Positions 1 to 10,098 of a stretch of 64,000 nucleotides of DNA are shown here, piece after piece. The notes below the pieces were generated by a model that saw only the letters and a list, made by a program, of their open reading frames with translations, had not been told where the DNA came from and made no database searches. The translations under genes were made by a program, and so were the position numbers. Position 1 is the stretch's first letter, and each line of letters starts with the position of its first letter. Source of the DNA: Streptococcus suis (GTDB taxonomy: Bacteria; Bacillota; Bacilli; Lactobacillales; Streptococcaceae); assembly GCF_016775005.1 (NCBI RefSeq), contig NZ_JAEUXI010000001.1, forward strand, positions 1-64,000. The letters run 5' to 3'.

Positions 1-3000
1 GTTTGTTTTTCAGTCAGATTTTCCAAGGCTTCTGTTTGAGCCAGGAGGGCAGCTAAGGCGCTAGTGTTCAAGGCAACAGGCTTCTCACCTGGATTTGGTA
101 CCTCTGTTGCACCACCTGTATCTGGTGCATCAGTTGATTCACTTGAACCTGGAGTCTCGGTTGCGCCACCTGTGCCTGGTGCGTCTGTTGTACCACCTGT
201 ATCTTGGCTAGCTGCTTCAAGTTCAGATAGGATGCCTCGAATTTCAGCAGTCGCTTGGTCGATTTCTTCTTGGGAATCTAAAGCCAACAATTCTGATTTT
301 TGTCCAAGGATTTCTGACAAAGGAGCAAAGGATGCAGGCGTATAATTTTCAGCTGAAAGCGCGGCACCACTGGCAAGGACATTTTTCAGATAGGTAAAGT
401 CTAATGGAACTTCTGCAGTAGGAACCGTCATGATAGATGGTACCAATTCAGCTACAGCTACAACTGTATTGACACTTCCCGTATTCCAATGGGCAGTCTC
501 GCTAGCATAGAAGCGCAAGGCTTTCATTGAAGTTGGGGCAAAGGTAATTTCTTGACCAGTCAAAACAGCTGCATCCAAGTTCTTGGTATTATCTTCATTC
601 CCATTGGTCAAAGCAAGACGCTGCCAACTTGTGCCATCGCTTGTATATTCTAAGTAGGCTTTCTTAGCATTACCAACAGCATTTGCTACTTGACGACCGT
701 AGTATGTCACCTTATCAACGGTTTGCGCTTGATCGAAGGTCAATTCCAGATATTGCGGCGTGCGTGTATTTGGATTGCTTGGATTCGATGCCCAGTAGGT
801 TGACAAACTACCATCCGTTGCTGAACCAGCAACGGCATTTTCACCAGCATCATGTGAAGTAGCAGTTTTATTGGTCAAAGCAGAGCGCAAATCACGATCA
901 AATGGAACTGGTGTCAATTCCGTCGCAATTGCTACTGCCGTTTCAAAATCACGTGCCTTATTTTCTAAAATCATGCGATGGATAGTACCGTCAAAACCTT
1001 CAGTACCAATTCGAACGGCTGCATAATCCAGCTCTTCATTGATTTTCGCCTTGTCATAAGCTGTCGCATGAAGTACACCATTCACATAGATGCGAAGGCT
1101 ACCGTTGGTTTGTCGGACAGCTGTAATCGTCACATCCTTGCCAGTTTCTACCAATTGATCTGGTCTGCCCTTGTCGTCTTCTTTCAGGGTTACAAATGGA
1201 GCAGATTTGACTTCCAAACCTTTGACATTGAAGACTGCTCGACCTGTTTCATCAACTGAAAGGGTCCAGTTATCTTCTTGGCTAGCCAATACTTGATTCA
1301 AACGGTTCAAATTCGCTTTGACCGTAACTGAAAACTCACCCCGACCCTTGATACCGTCATTTTCAATCGATGTCCCAAGAGATGGGCTACTGCTATTCAA
1401 AACCCGACCACCATCATAAGCACGAAGTTGGATCTGTCCAGTTGAAATATTGGCAGTTGCAGCAGCATCTTTAACGCCGGTATAGGATACTGTTACAGAT
1501 TCACGATCTGATAGATTGCTTGGTAAGGTTAGAAGAACTGTTCTATAGTCGGCCTGAAGTTGAGCTTCAACTGCTTGTCCATTCACTTGGAAGCTAGCAT
1601 TGTCAATAAACACACGCTCATCAAACTGTACTCGAACAGTATTTTGAGCATCTACATTTGCCTTGTAAACTTTAGCGGATTCTGTGTCTGCTGTCTTAGA
1701 AAACTCGAAGATAACCGTTTCATAACCATTGAGCGTAATTTCAAATTCTTGACCATAGTTCATCAATTCCGTTGAATTGTGGCGGCTATCACCGAGAACA
1801 ATCTTACGGTGCATATTGCTCGTACCTTCTAGTACACCAACCAGACGGTCCAAGGTCACACGATAGGTTTGAGTGGTTGGGATTGGGTTACGGATTGACA
1901 AAATCCCTTTTTCTTCATCCCAAGCAGAATAACCATATACTTGACCATGCCCTGGTTTTCCACCGTGGAAACGTGCATTCTTCAAGGTTTCAAAGTTTGA
2001 CTCAATCCAGTTGACAGCTTCACCGTTCACCTGCCACTTCTCTTCATCCATCATGTTGTATGAATAATAGAATTCCCAGAAACCAGTTCCACGAGTGCCT
2101 AACATATAAAGGTATGTTCTCAAATCATCTGTAGAGAAGCGAATTGGCTGACGGAAGGCGCCATTTGGACTTTCACGTTTAGCTGTATGGGCTGTGTTCC
2201 CATAAACTGGATCGTGATTATAGATATTGGCAAATGGCAACTGCCACTTCCGCAGATTTACAACCTCTTCATAGCGGTCATCACGATAGGTAATGGCTTC
2301 ATTTGCATCATTACCGAAATCAAGGTTGGCATATTCCCCTCGTTTAGTATGGTCCTGATAGTCAACGTCCGCAGCGTTTTGCATCCAGATGGAGTTCACC
2401 CATTGCAAGAACCATGGTGATGGTGGAATATATGAGGTCAAGTTAATCCACATCTGATCTGGATCTGTGGCGTGTTCGCGAATCGACTCATACAGACTGA
2501 TCCAACGCTCATGGGCTTCGGTCATAGAGTACATATTTCTAAAGCCGCCACCGATGTAGTTTTCAGGATCCGTATCCGAACGTGGGCTCAAGAGCAAACC
2601 ATCTAGTTTCCAGTAGTTGATGTCAAATTTTTCCTCGTAACCAGTGAAGACACCACGCATCCCTTCAACATAACGGTTGTCACCAATATAGACAACGCCA
2701 CCATGTTTGGAAGCCAAATTTTGTCTTACCAAGTTGTCTGCAAGGGTACCTGGTTGAGAATAACCACCCTGCGGACCAACCCAGAGACCAAAGTTTGAAC
2801 CAAAACGTTGTGCTTGCTTGCTAGAATCATACAGCTTGTTCGGGAATTTTTGGTTAAAGTCCCAAAGAGTCGCCATATCCTGCCAACCATCATCCACTAC
2901 AAAGGAATGGAGCGGAGCAACCCCACCATTTGTAAAGCCGCGTTCAATTTCATTGAAGGACTCTTGAATATTCTTGGCATTGATGTTGAGCATATGGTCA

Positions 3001-6000
3001 AACCAAGAATTGTACTGGGTACGGTAATACGTTTTTTGACCAACTTTTTCAATGTACTTATAGAAATCCTGTTGCAATACTTGATAATCATCGGAACGAG
3101 CCACACCGATGATCGTATTCCAAGTCCGATAGTAGCCATCCTCTGATTTAGCTTGCTGATCTAGTGATTTTCCAGAATAATACCGTGAAAAGACAACATT
3201 ATCATCACTAATTGAGTTCCATGCTAGAGGGAAGTTTGCACCTGTATAGAAGGATTTGAGGTAAACGGGCTGTCCTAATCCAGCATAGAAACTATTGTAA
3301 CCCGCCATCTCAGCAATATTGGCTTGAGGAGGAAGTTTCCAAACTTTTTCCTCTCCCTGAAGTTTATAAGACTGGAGGTCAATACTTGCAATCGGGTGAT
3401 GCGCTTCTTGCCCATCGACTGGTTTTAGTTCTAAATATTTTTGAAGGAAGTGAGCATCATTGTGCAACTCAATGACATAACGAACTTGATACTCAGTTCC
3501 TTGGTAAGTAAAGTTATTAAACTCTACGATGGTTTTTTGAACACCATCAGCTGTTGATCGTGTGATGCCATTAACTTTGACGGTTAAGTTAGCAGTCGAT
3601 ACTTGAGCCTGAGCTTCGTGTCTTGTCAACAACTCTTGGTGCTTAGCACGAATACCAGCCCAATGCGATGTAATCTCAGCTGCAGTCTTATCTGATACAT
3701 CAAACTCAGCTGCAGAAGCAAATCGTTGACCATTTTGCGAACTGATAGCTTCAAATCGAATGGCTTTTGCCTGAATAGCAGTCTCTAACTCGATAATCTG
3801 TGGTGTCTTGCTTGTAAAGGTCGCAAAGCTACCTTCTTTAGCCAGTTGGTAAGAACCATTCTCTTCAGTCTTATAATAGAGTTTATAGCCACTAACATCC
3901 CCATTTGTACCATTCTGGCGTGGCACATAGACGAAGGATTTAACTGTTTTCGCCTCAGCAAAGCCAAGATCCACTTGGTATGGGAAGGCATTGGTTGGAC
4001 CAGTTCCGCCTGATCCGTTGTAGTTAGAATGCCAGATGGTATCCAATTTACCATCTAAGGCAAGTTTGGCAGGACCTTCATCAGTAGCTGTAGCTGCTTT
4101 TGCATGTGAATTCGTTGTTACGGTCCAACTATCACGATCATCTGACAAGGCGATGTATTCTGGCAAAGCTGGCGCAGCAAAGGTAATGTTAAATTCTTTG
4201 GACTCCGCCGCAAAGGTCAAGCGTTCATTATTGTTGATCTTATTTTCTAAGAACTCTGTTCGAAGACGGCCATTTTCAACCTTCAAGCTTTGTTTGATGA
4301 AGTTGTTTTCGATGACAATATCTTGATTTTCAGCAACGGCTATGTCAGCTGAACTTTCTGGCTGAGCTTGTGCTGGTGCTTCTGTATTGTCAGGAGCCGC
4401 TTCACTTGACTCAGAAGTCAATTCACCACTATTGATTAGCTCCAACAATTCTCTCAATTGTTGCTCTGCAACTGTCAAAGCTGCTTCATCACCGCCATCC
4501 TGTGCTGCTTGCGCTGCTGTAATGTATTGGAGAGCCAATTCTACAATTTCATCGTTTCCAGCTGTCTCTACCGCAAGTTCAACTTCTGCAATCAAGGCTT
4601 CTAAACCAGTTGCTTCACTTGTAGGTTCAGCTGTAGGTTGATTGCCTGTTTCTTCAGTATTTTCAGCTGTTGGTTGATTGCTTACAGGTGTCTCCTCATT
4701 GCTTGGTTGGGATGCAACTGGCGCTTCAACCGGTTGCTCAACTGTAGCTTCAGTAACCGTTACTTTAAAGGCTACTGGACGGAACTCACCAGCTGTTACC
4801 ATCTTATTGCGATTGGCCGTGTTCCAATGCTCCGATTCAATAGCTTGAAGACGGACATACTGCCCTTCAATTGGTTGAATATGAATGACCTTTGTCTGAG
4901 TACCATGAACTAGACTGACGCTATGATCAGCCTCAACAGTACCATAGCCATTGTCAACAGAGACAGGTACAATTGGCGTCCAGGTTTGATTGTCAGAACT
5001 CACTTCTAATCGCAGACGACGGACATTTCCTGTCACCTGTTCATTTGGATGTTGACGTGGAGTGTATTCAATCCATGAAATCAAACCAGATTCGGCAAGC
5101 TTCGCAACCAAATATTGAGGATTGCTTGCGGTATTGTAATCACTTGCATTAGCTTCATTTGACTGCCAGTAGGTATTGGGATTGCTGTCAAAGGCTTTTC
5201 CAACAACATCCTGACCATTTTGGGAGGTTGCACTACTATTTTCCTTGTCAATGACAATCCGTACAACACTTACTTGGGCAGATTCTGAGCTTTTCTCAAC
5301 CTTCAGAGCAACTGGACGAAACTCAGCTGCTGTCACCATCTTATTGCGATTGGCTTCCTGCCAATGTTCCGTTGTCAAGGCCTGCAAGCGAACATATTGA
5401 CCAAGAACAGGAGTGATATTGATCAAGCTAGTTTGTGTACCATGTGTAATGGTCACAGAGTGATCCTCGCCAACTGTACCAGCATCATTTTCAACTGAAA
5501 CAGGAATGATGGGCTCCCAGTTCTGATTGTCCGAGCTGACAAAAAGTTTCAACTTTTTGATATTGCCCGTTACATCGTTGGCAACATACTGACGCGGTGT
5601 ATATTCCACCCAAGAAATCAAACCAGGCTCTGTTAATTTTGCCACCAAATACTGTGGATTAGCTTCTGTATTGACTTGATTTGGATTGTTTTCCGCTGAT
5701 TGCCAATAGGTCGCTGGATTGCTGTCAAAGGCTTTGTTGACAGTATCTTGACCATTCTGAGAAGTTGCCGTGCTGTTGGCTTGATCAATCTGAACAAGCG
5801 ACACAGAAACAGCAGTATGCTCTTGGTCTTGGTCACTGGCAACTACTTCTGCTACCGGTGTTTCGGACAATTCTTCGCCATTCACAGGATTGGTTTCTGT
5901 AGGTTGGCTTTCTGTTGCTTGATCCGATTCGGCCTGCCCTACCCCTTCTTCAGCAGATCGACTAGTTGTTTCTAGCTCTGCTGTATTGGCATGAACCTGC

Positions 6001-6116
6001 TGTACATTGGTCCCAAATAGTAAGCAACCGATAACAACCGAAGCCGCACCGACACTAAAACGACGAATCGAATAACGATAGCGTTTATCGAACAAATCTT
6101 TCGAATGTTTACTCAT
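1..6116 (-). CDS. Large multimodular surface glycoside hydrolase, GH36-like catalytic domain with four CBM32 modules (C-terminus outside window)
   Basis: I read 2038 residues in one open frame from the ATG at 6116 to the window edge, with no stop. Order: a YSIRK-type signal (YSIRRFSVGAAS at 15-26, likely cleavage after VHA43); F5/8-type-C/CBM32 modules at about 105-275 and 280-450; an acidic Pro/Thr linker and FIVAR-like helices (about 500-562); a beta region into which a third CBM32 is inserted (about 660-805); a TIM-barrel at about 1000-1370; a LamG-like domain (about 1583-1715); a fourth CBM32 (about 1742-1896); FIVAR-like helices; and a TGGATE/PG-rich linker. Barrel motifs VVDDGW (D1075, D1076) and WKLDG (D1172) resemble substrate-binding and nucleophile sites of clan GH-D (GH27/GH36). 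It probably trims alpha-linked Gal or GalNAc on host glycans outside the cell. The sortase motif would lie beyond the window. The substrate is inferred; GH31- or GH129-like activity is possible. Confidence 0.8.
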   Translation of the reverse strand, partial: MSKHSKDLFDKRYRYSIRRFSVGAASVVIGCLLFGTNVQQVHANTAELETTSRSAEEGVGQAESDQATESQPTETNPVNGEELSETPVAEVVASDQDQEHTAVSVSLVQIDQANSTATSQNGQDTVNKAFDSNPATYWQSAENNPNQVNTEANPQYLVAKLTEPGLISWVEYTPRQYVANDVTGNIKKLKLFVSSDNQNWEPIIPVSVENDAGTVGEDHSVTITHGTQTSLINITPVLGQYVRLQALTTEHWQEANRNKMVTAAEFRPVALKVEKSSESAQVSVVRIVIDKENSSATSQNGQDVVGKAFDSNPNTYWQSNEANASDYNTASNPQYLVAKLAESGLISWIEYTPRQHPNEQVTGNVRRLRLEVSSDNQTWTPIVPVSVDNGYGTVEADHSVSLVHGTQTKVIHIQPIEGQYVRLQAIESEHWNTANRNKMVTAGEFRPVAFKVTVTEATVEQPVEAPVASQPSNEETPVSNQPTAENTEETGNQPTAEPTSEATGLEALIAEVELAVETAGNDEIVELALQYITAAQAAQDGGDEAALTVAEQQLRELLELINSGELTSESSEAAPDNTEAPAQAQPESSADIAVAENQDIVIENNFIKQSLKVENGRLRTEFLENKINNNERLTFAAESKEFNITFAAPALPEYIALSDDRDSWTVTTNSHAKAATATDEGPAKLALDGKLDTIWHSNYNGSGGTGPTNAFPYQVDLGFAEAKTVKSFVYVPRQNGTNGDVSGYKLYYKTEENGSYQLAKEGSFATFTSKTPQIIELETAIQAKAIRFEAISSQNGQRFASAAEFDVSDKTAAEITSHWAGIRAKHQELLTRHEAQAQVSTANLTVKVNGITRSTADGVQKTIVEFNNFTYQGTEYQVRYVIELHNDAHFLQKYLELKPVDGQEAHHPIASIDLQSYKLQGEEKVWKLPPQANIAEMAGYNSFYAGLGQPVYLKSFYTGANFPLAWNSISDDNVVFSRYYSGKSLDQQAKSEDGYYRTWNTIIGVARSDDYQVLQQDFYKYIEKVGQKTYYRTQYNSWFDHMLNINAKNIQESFNEIERGFTNGGVAPLHSFVVDDGWQDMATLWDFNQKFPNKLYDSSKQAQRFGSNFGLWVGPQGGYSQPGTLADNLVRQNLASKHGGVVYIGDNRYVEGMRGVFTGYEEKFDINYWKLDGLLLSPRSDTDPENYIGGGFRNMYSMTEAHERWISLYESIREHATDPDQMWINLTSYIPPSPWFLQWVNSIWMQNAADVDYQDHTKRGEYANLDFGNDANEAITYRDDRYEEVVNLRKWQLPFANIYNHDPVYGNTAHTAKRESPNGAFRQPIRFSTDDLRTYLYMLGTRGTGFWEFYYSYNMMDEEKWQVNGEAVNWIESNFETLKNARFHGGKPGHGQVYGYSAWDEEKGILSIRNPIPTTQTYRVTLDRLVGVLEGTSNMHRKIVLGDSRHNSTELMNYGQEFEITLNGYETVIFEFSKTADTESAKVYKANVDAQNTVRVQFDERVFIDNASFQVNGQAVEAQLQADYRTVLLTLPSNLSDRESVTVSYTGVKDAAATANISTGQIQLRAYDGGRVLNSSSPSLGTSIENDGIKGRGEFSVTVKANLNRLNQVLASQEDNWTLSVDETGRAVFNVKGLEVKSAPFVTLKEDDKGRPDQLVETGKDVTITAVRQTNGSLRIYVNGVLHATAYDKAKINEELDYAAVRIGTEGFDGTIHRMILENKARDFETAVAIATELTPVPFDRDLRSALTNKTATSHDAGENAVAGSATDGSLSTYWASNPSNPNTRTPQYLELTFDQAQTVDKVTYYGRQVANAVGNAKKAYLEYTSDGTSWQRLALTNGNEDNTKNLDAAVLTGQEITFAPTSMKALRFYASETAHWNTGSVNTVVAVAELVPSIMTVPTAEVPLDFTYLKNVLASGAALSAENYTPASFAPLSEILGQKSELLALDSQEEIDQATAEIRGILSELEAASQDTGGTTDAPGTGGATETPGSSESTDAPDTGGATEVPNPGEKPVALNTSALAALLAQTEALENLTEKQ

Positions 6117-6202
6117 CAAAGAGGTTCCTTTCCGTATAAATCATGATTAATAAATTGCATGCGCCTTAGCTTTACCATACCCTCCTCTATATGTTTTTCT
6201 TT

Positions 6203-6250
6203 ATGTAAGCGCTATACTTTTATTATAAACCAGAGAAAACAAAATAACAA
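6203..6250 (-). promoter_or_regulatory. Promoter with overlapping cre-like (CcpA) site for the surface glycosidase
   Basis: On the minus strand there is a -35 TTGTTA (6245-6250), a 17-nt spacer and a perfect -10 TATAAT (6222-6227). The predicted start of transcription (about 6215) falls inside ATGTAAGCGCTATACT (6203-6218), which matches the CcpA cre consensus strongly in its left half (TGTAAGCG) and weakly in the right half. This position would give catabolite repression. The promoter is clear; CcpA control is an inference. Confidence 0.65.
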
Positions 6251-6304
6251 TATACTAACATTACTTATTTGAAAAAATTTTCAAGACTGTCCGAAAATTT
6301 CAAA

Positions 6305-6338
6305 AGAAAAAACCTACCACATTAAGTGATAGGTTTTC
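6305..6338 (-). terminator. Rho-independent terminator of rplJ-rplL
   Basis: Inverted repeat 6311-6320 / 6326-6335 with a 5-nt loop and one mismatch, followed on the minus strand by a T-run. It lies 20 bases after the rplL stop. Confidence 0.85.
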
Positions 6339-6357
6339 ATTTTGCTTGGAAACTCGA

Positions 6358-6723
6358 TTATTTAAGAGTAACTGAAGCGCCTGCTTCTTCCAATTTAGCT
6401 TTGATTTCTTCAGCTTCTGCAGTTGCAACGCCTTCTTTAACCATAGCTGGTGCGCCGTCAACAAGTTCTTTAGCTTCTTTAAGACCAAGACCAGTGATTT
6501 CGCGAACAACTTTGATAACGCCAACTTTTTTGTCGCCAGCAGATGTCAATTCAACGTCGAATGAATCTTTAGCTTCTTCAGCAGCACCACCAGCTGCAGC
6601 AACAGCTACAGGAGCAGCTGCAGTTACACCAAATTCTTCTTCGATAGCTTTTACAAGGTCGTTAAGCTCAAGGATTGTAGCTTCTTTAATTTCAGCAATA
6701 ATGTTTTCAATGTTCAATGCCAT
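6358..6723 (-). CDS. rplL: 50S ribosomal protein L7/L12
   Basis: 121-residue L7/L12 stalk protein: N-terminal dimerisation helices ([15 protein letters not shown]), Ala-rich hinge at about 35-50, and the C-terminal globular domain with [20 protein letters not shown] that recruits translational GTPases. I chose the ATG at 6723 because GGAGG lies 9 bases upstream. An in-frame ATG at 6738 sits on top of that ribosome-binding site and would add five non-conserved residues. It follows rplJ by about 70 bases in the same operon and ends at a strong terminator. Confidence 0.97.
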   Translation of the reverse strand: MALNIENIIAEIKEATILELNDLVKAIEEEFGVTAAAPVAVAAAGGAAEEAKDSFDVELTSAGDKKVGVIKVVREITGLGLKEAKELVDGAPAMVKEGVATAEAEEIKAKLEEAGASVTLK

Positions 6724-6792
6724 TGTAATTTCCTCCAAATTTTTTATAAATAAATAATGTTTGTTTGTAGCCTCAGGCTACGGATCGACGCA

Positions 6793-7290
6793 TTAAGCTG
6801 CGTCTTCTTTTTCTGCAACTGCTTTGACAGCGTATGCAACGTTGCGTACAGGTGCTTGAAGTACAGAAAGGAGCATAGAAAGCATTCCTTCGCGGTTTGG
6901 CAATGTAGCAAGGGCTTCAATTTCTGCTTTAGTAGAAACTTTACCTTCTACTGCACCACCTTTGATTTCAAGAGCATCTGCAGTTTTAGCAAAATCGTAG
7001 ATAACTTTTGCTGGTGCTACTGCATCTTCGTTTGAGAATGCAACAGCTGATGGTCCTACGAACAATTCAACAAGTCCTTCAAGACCAGCTTTTTCAGCAG
7101 CACGGCGCAAGATTGAGTTCTTGATAACTTTGTACTCAATGTTTTCGCCACGCAAGTTACGACGAAGAACAGTATCTTGTTCAACAGTCAAACCACGCGC
7201 ATCAACTACAACGATAGATGTAGCTGCTTTCATTTGCTCAGCAACAGCGTCCACTAATTCCGCTTTCTTAGCAATAATAGCTTCACTCAT
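6793..7290 (-). CDS. rplJ: 50S ribosomal protein L10
   Basis: 165-residue L10, base of the L7/L12 stalk. The N-terminal rRNA/L11-side domain carries [12 protein letters not shown] and [23 protein letters not shown]; the C-terminal helix ([22 protein letters not shown]) binds L12 dimers. It is the first gene of the rplJ-rplL operon, preceded by a leader of about 160 nt that L10 or the L10-L12 complex normally binds to repress its own synthesis. Confidence 0.97.
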   Translation of the reverse strand: MSEAIIAKKAELVDAVAEQMKAATSIVVVDARGLTVEQDTVLRRNLRGENIEYKVIKNSILRRAAEKAGLEGLVELFVGPSAVAFSNEDAVAPAKVIYDFAKTADALEIKGGAVEGKVSTKAEIEALATLPNREGMLSMLLSVLQAPVRNVAYAVKAVAEKEDAA

Positions 7291-7450
7291 TTAGTTTACC
7301 TCCGTTTTTATTTTGGGCTAGGCACAAAAAAATCGCACCTAAACCTAGACACGAAAGTACAAATACGTTTATCTCAATAATCGTTTTGTGCCTCGGTAGG
7401 ATGTTTATGAGTCTAGCTCCCCTACTGTCTTAGGTCAGTTTTTTCAAACC
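7291..7450 (-). promoter_or_regulatory. L10 leader (autoregulatory mRNA leader of rplJL)
   Basis: About 160 nt of untranslated RNA runs between the predicted transcription start (near 7450) and rplJ. It can fold into long helices: GGCACAAAA at 7395-7387 pairs with its complement near 7321-7329. Position and length match the L10 leader family of Firmicutes. I identified it by context and one helix, not by a covariance model. Confidence 0.65.
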
Positions 7451-7456
7451 TTATTC

Positions 7457-7485
7457 ATCTTATCATATCTTCTTCGCTATTGCAA
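7457..7485 (-). promoter_or_regulatory. Promoter of rplJ-rplL
   Basis: -35 TTGCAA (7480-7485), 17-nt spacer, -10 TAAGAT (7457-7462) on the minus strand, directly before the L10 leader. Confidence 0.7.
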
Positions 7486-7497
7486 GGATTTTCTTCA

Positions 7498-7536
7498 AAA
7501 AAAATAAAAGAATTTCTAAATTGATTAGAAATTCTT
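7498..7536 (-). terminator. Terminator of engB, overlapping its stop codon
   Basis: Perfect 11-bp stem 7508-7518 / 7526-7536 followed by a long T-rich run on the minus strand. The TAA of engB (7535-7537) lies within the stem. Confidence 0.9.
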
Positions 7537-8122
7537 ATAAATGATCTAAAATAGCCTCCCAAGCCGCATCATAACCATGTCGGGTTTCAGATGAAAAGAC
7601 AATAAAGCGGTCCGACTTTTCAAAGTCCAGTTTCCGCTTAATGGCAGCTTCATGCTTATTCCATTTTCCTCGTGGGATTTTATCTGCTTTTGTAGCGACA
7701 ATAATCACGGGAATCTCATAATATTTGAGAAATTCATACATTTGTACATCGTCTGCTGACGGATCATGGCGCATATCAACCAAGCTCACAACTGCACGCA
7801 AGTTTTCTCGACTGGTCAGATATTCCTCAATCATTTTGCCCCATTTTGCACGCTCTGTTTTTGAAACCTTGGCATAGCCATAGCCTGGGACATCGACAAA
7901 GCGGAGTTTATCATCAATATTATAAAAGTTTAGTTGCTGGGTCTTACCAGGCTTACTTGATGTCCGGGCTAGATTTTTTCGCCCCAGTAAGGTATTGATG
8001 AATGAAGATTTTCCAACATTGGATCGACCTGCCAAAGCAATTTCTGGCATATCATCTTGTGGGTATTGAGCTTTTGAGACTGCGCTGAGCAAGATCTCAG
8101 CCTTATGGGTATTGATTTCCAT
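7535..8122 (-). CDS. engB: Ribosome biogenesis GTPase EngB/YsxC
   Basis: 195-residue TRAFAC GTPase needed for late 50S assembly. Motifs: G1 GRSNVGKSS (about 32-40), G3 DVPGYG (about 77), G4 TKAD (about 143). It lies 46 bases after clpX in the same orientation, the usual streptococcal clpX-engB pairing, and ends in a strong terminator. Confidence 0.96.
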   Translation of the reverse strand: MEINTHKAEILLSAVSKAQYPQDDMPEIALAGRSNVGKSSFINTLLGRKNLARTSSKPGKTQQLNFYNIDDKLRFVDVPGYGYAKVSKTERAKWGKMIEEYLTSRENLRAVVSLVDMRHDPSADDVQMYEFLKYYEIPVIIVATKADKIPRGKWNKHEAAIKRKLDFEKSDRFIVFSSETRHGYDAAWEAILDHL

Positions 8123-8168
8123 AGGATTCCTTTCTGAAAGAAAGTCAGTTGGAAACCAACTGACTGAA

Positions 8169-9389
8169 TTATGCAGTTTCTAAGAGTGGCTTGTCTGTCC
8201 CGTCAACTGCTTCTTTGGTAATACGTACACGCTTGACTTCTGCTTGACTTGGTACTTCAAACATGACATCCAGCATAGTTTCTTCAATAATTGAGCGAAG
8301 ACCACGCGCACCAGTTTTTCGTTCGATGGCTTTTTCGGCAATCGCTTGAAGTGCGTCTTGGTCAAATTCCAATTCCACATCATCGTAAGAAAGAAGGGTC
8401 TGATATTGTTTCACAAGGGCATTTTTAGGTTCTGTCAAAATGCGCACCAAATCTTCAGTGGTCAACTGATCGAGAGCAGCAAAGACAGGTAAGCGACCGA
8501 TCAATTCTGGAATAATGCCGAATTTTTGAATATCGTCTGAGATAATGTGCTGCATGTAGGATTCTTTCTCATCGATTGCACGATTGTTTTGACCGAATCC
8601 GATAATTTTTTCACCTAAACGCTGCTTCACAATCTCTTCAATCCCATCGAAGGCACCGCCGACAATAAACAGAATGTTCTTAGTGTCAACATGAATCATT
8701 TCTTGGTTTGGATGCTTACGGCCGCCTTGTGGTGGTACACTAGCAACTGTCCCCTCGATGATTTTCAATAATGCCTGCTGAACACCTTCACCTGAGACAT
8801 CACGAGTAATAGAAACATTCTCACCTTTTTTAGCAATCTTATCGATTTCATCGACATAGATAATGCCTCGCTCAGCTCTGTCAATGTTGAAATCCGCGGC
8901 TTGAAGTAATTTTAAGAGGATGTTTTCCACGTCTTCACCAACATATCCTGCTTCTGTTAAGGCTGTTGCATCCGCAATGGCAAAGGGAACATTTAAACTT
9001 TTGGCCAAGGTTTGAGCCAAGAAGGTTTTCCCTGATCCAGTTGGACCAATCATCAAAATATTGGATTTTTGTAAGTCCACATCATCTTCATCTCGGCTAT
9101 CTTGGAAATTGATGCGTTTGTAATGGTTGTAGACCGCTACTGCCAAGGCACGTTTAGCACGATCTTGACCAATTACATAGTGATTCAAGATATTCAATAA
9201 CTCTTGTGGTTTTGGTGTATCTGCCAAGTCAGTTAGCACTTCTTCTGCTAGTTCTTCTCGGATGATCTCTTGTGCTAATTCCACACACTCGTTACAGATA
9301 AATACATTGTTACCTGCGATAATTTTCTTTACTTCTTCTTGATTCTTCCCACAGAAAGAACAATGGATAAATTCTGTTTGTACAGCCAT
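8169..9389 (-). CDS. clpX: ATP-dependent Clp protease ATP-binding subunit ClpX
   Basis: 406-residue AAA+ unfoldase that feeds substrates to ClpP. The N-terminal C4 zinc-binding domain (CSFC at 11-14 and CNEC at 33-36) recruits adaptors and substrates. Walker A is GPTGSGKT (about 115), Walker [11 protein letters not shown] (about 176), with the pore loop GYVGEDV and a sensor region RGLRSIIEE near the end. Normal length. Confidence 0.97.
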   Translation of the reverse strand: MAVQTEFIHCSFCGKNQEEVKKIIAGNNVFICNECVELAQEIIREELAEEVLTDLADTPKPQELLNILNHYVIGQDRAKRALAVAVYNHYKRINFQDSRDEDDVDLQKSNILMIGPTGSGKTFLAQTLAKSLNVPFAIADATALTEAGYVGEDVENILLKLLQAADFNIDRAERGIIYVDEIDKIAKKGENVSITRDVSGEGVQQALLKIIEGTVASVPPQGGRKHPNQEMIHVDTKNILFIVGGAFDGIEEIVKQRLGEKIIGFGQNNRAIDEKESYMQHIISDDIQKFGIIPELIGRLPVFAALDQLTTEDLVRILTEPKNALVKQYQTLLSYDDVELEFDQDALQAIAEKAIERKTGARGLRSIIEETMLDVMFEVPSQAEVKRVRITKEAVDGTDKPLLETA

Positions 9390-9415
9390 GATTACCTCAA
9401 CATTTCATATTTCTC

Positions 9416-9586
9416 TTAAAACAAAAAGCCATAAAAGGCATGAATGCTGTTGACTAGATTTGTAAAAGCATTCAGCATAAATAAGGCTGCAAGCCCATAC
9501 CGTCTTTTCTGCATGGCTTGCAAGGAACAGAGTACACATATTCCACACAAAAAGGCTGTAAAAAGCCCAAATAAACTCTTCTGCAT
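9416..9586 (-). CDS. Small membrane protein translationally coupled to folA
   Basis: 56-residue ORF whose ATG overlaps the folA stop as TAATG (9584-9588), an arrangement typical of translational coupling. It has a hydrophobic N-terminal segment (LFGLFTAFLCGICVLCSL), a basic stretch QKRRYG and a second hydrophobic segment, so probably two membrane passes. It fills the folA-clpX gap almost exactly. I know no function. Confidence 0.6.
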   Translation of the reverse strand: MQKSLFGLFTAFLCGICVLCSLQAMQKRRYGLAALFMLNAFTNLVNSIHAFYGFLF

Positions 9587-10098
9587 TAACTCACTCTTCT
9601 CTCAAATACTCGAATTGTAAAGTCCACTGTATTGGCAGCGTCTTTTTCACGAAAAAGCGACTCTTTCTCCTCAAAAGCTGACCAATCAAAGTCTTTTGGA
9701 AAATAAACATCGCCTTCAAATTGCCCATGAATATCGGTCATTATGACCTGGTCTAAAAATGGTTCAAATGCAGAAAAAATTTGACTACCTCCAATCACAT
9801 AGAGGTTTCGATCCTGCTGTTTGTACCAATCTAAAATTTCATCTACTGAGTGGAAAATCGTCACCCTATCATGTTCAAATTGATAGTCTTCATCTCTCGT
9901 CAAGACTAGGGACTGACGATTCGGAAGCGCCCGCTGACCCATACCATCAAACGTTAATCGTCCCATAACCATAGCATGTCCAGATGTTACTGCCTTAAAA
10001 TGTTCAAAGTCTGCTGGCAAAGACCAAGGCAAACGCCCCTCTTTCCCAATCAAGCCCTTCTCATCCTGAGCCCAAATAGCTGAAATTTTCTTTATCAT
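9586..10098 (-). CDS. folA: Dihydrofolate reductase
   Basis: 170-residue DHFR; NADPH-dependent reduction of dihydrofolate to tetrahydrofolate, the trimethoprim target. Conserved N-terminus AIWAQDEKGLIGKEGRLPWSLPAD with the WSLP substrate loop and catalytic acidic residue, then GRLTFDGMG (cofactor loop) and NLYVIGGSQIF. A GAGAGG ribosome-binding site precedes the start. It lies downstream of thyA, whose reaction makes the dihydrofolate it recycles, across a 306-bp gap. Confidence 0.95.
   Translation of the reverse strand: MIKKISAIWAQDEKGLIGKEGRLPWSLPADFEHFKAVTSGHAMVMGRLTFDGMGQRALPNRQSLVLTRDEDYQFEHDRVTIFHSVDEILDWYKQQDRNLYVIGGSQIFSAFEPFLDQVIMTDIHGQFEGDVYFPKDFDWSAFEEKESLFREKDAANTVDFTIRVFERRVS

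Noticed and set aside
2808..3146. Plus-strand ORF inside the surface glycosidase
   Set aside because: Antisense shadow of the conserved barrel-coding sequence; no ribosome-binding site.
6724..6738. Longer rplL start at 6738
   Set aside because: The upstream ATG overlaps the ribosome-binding site of the conserved start at 6723.
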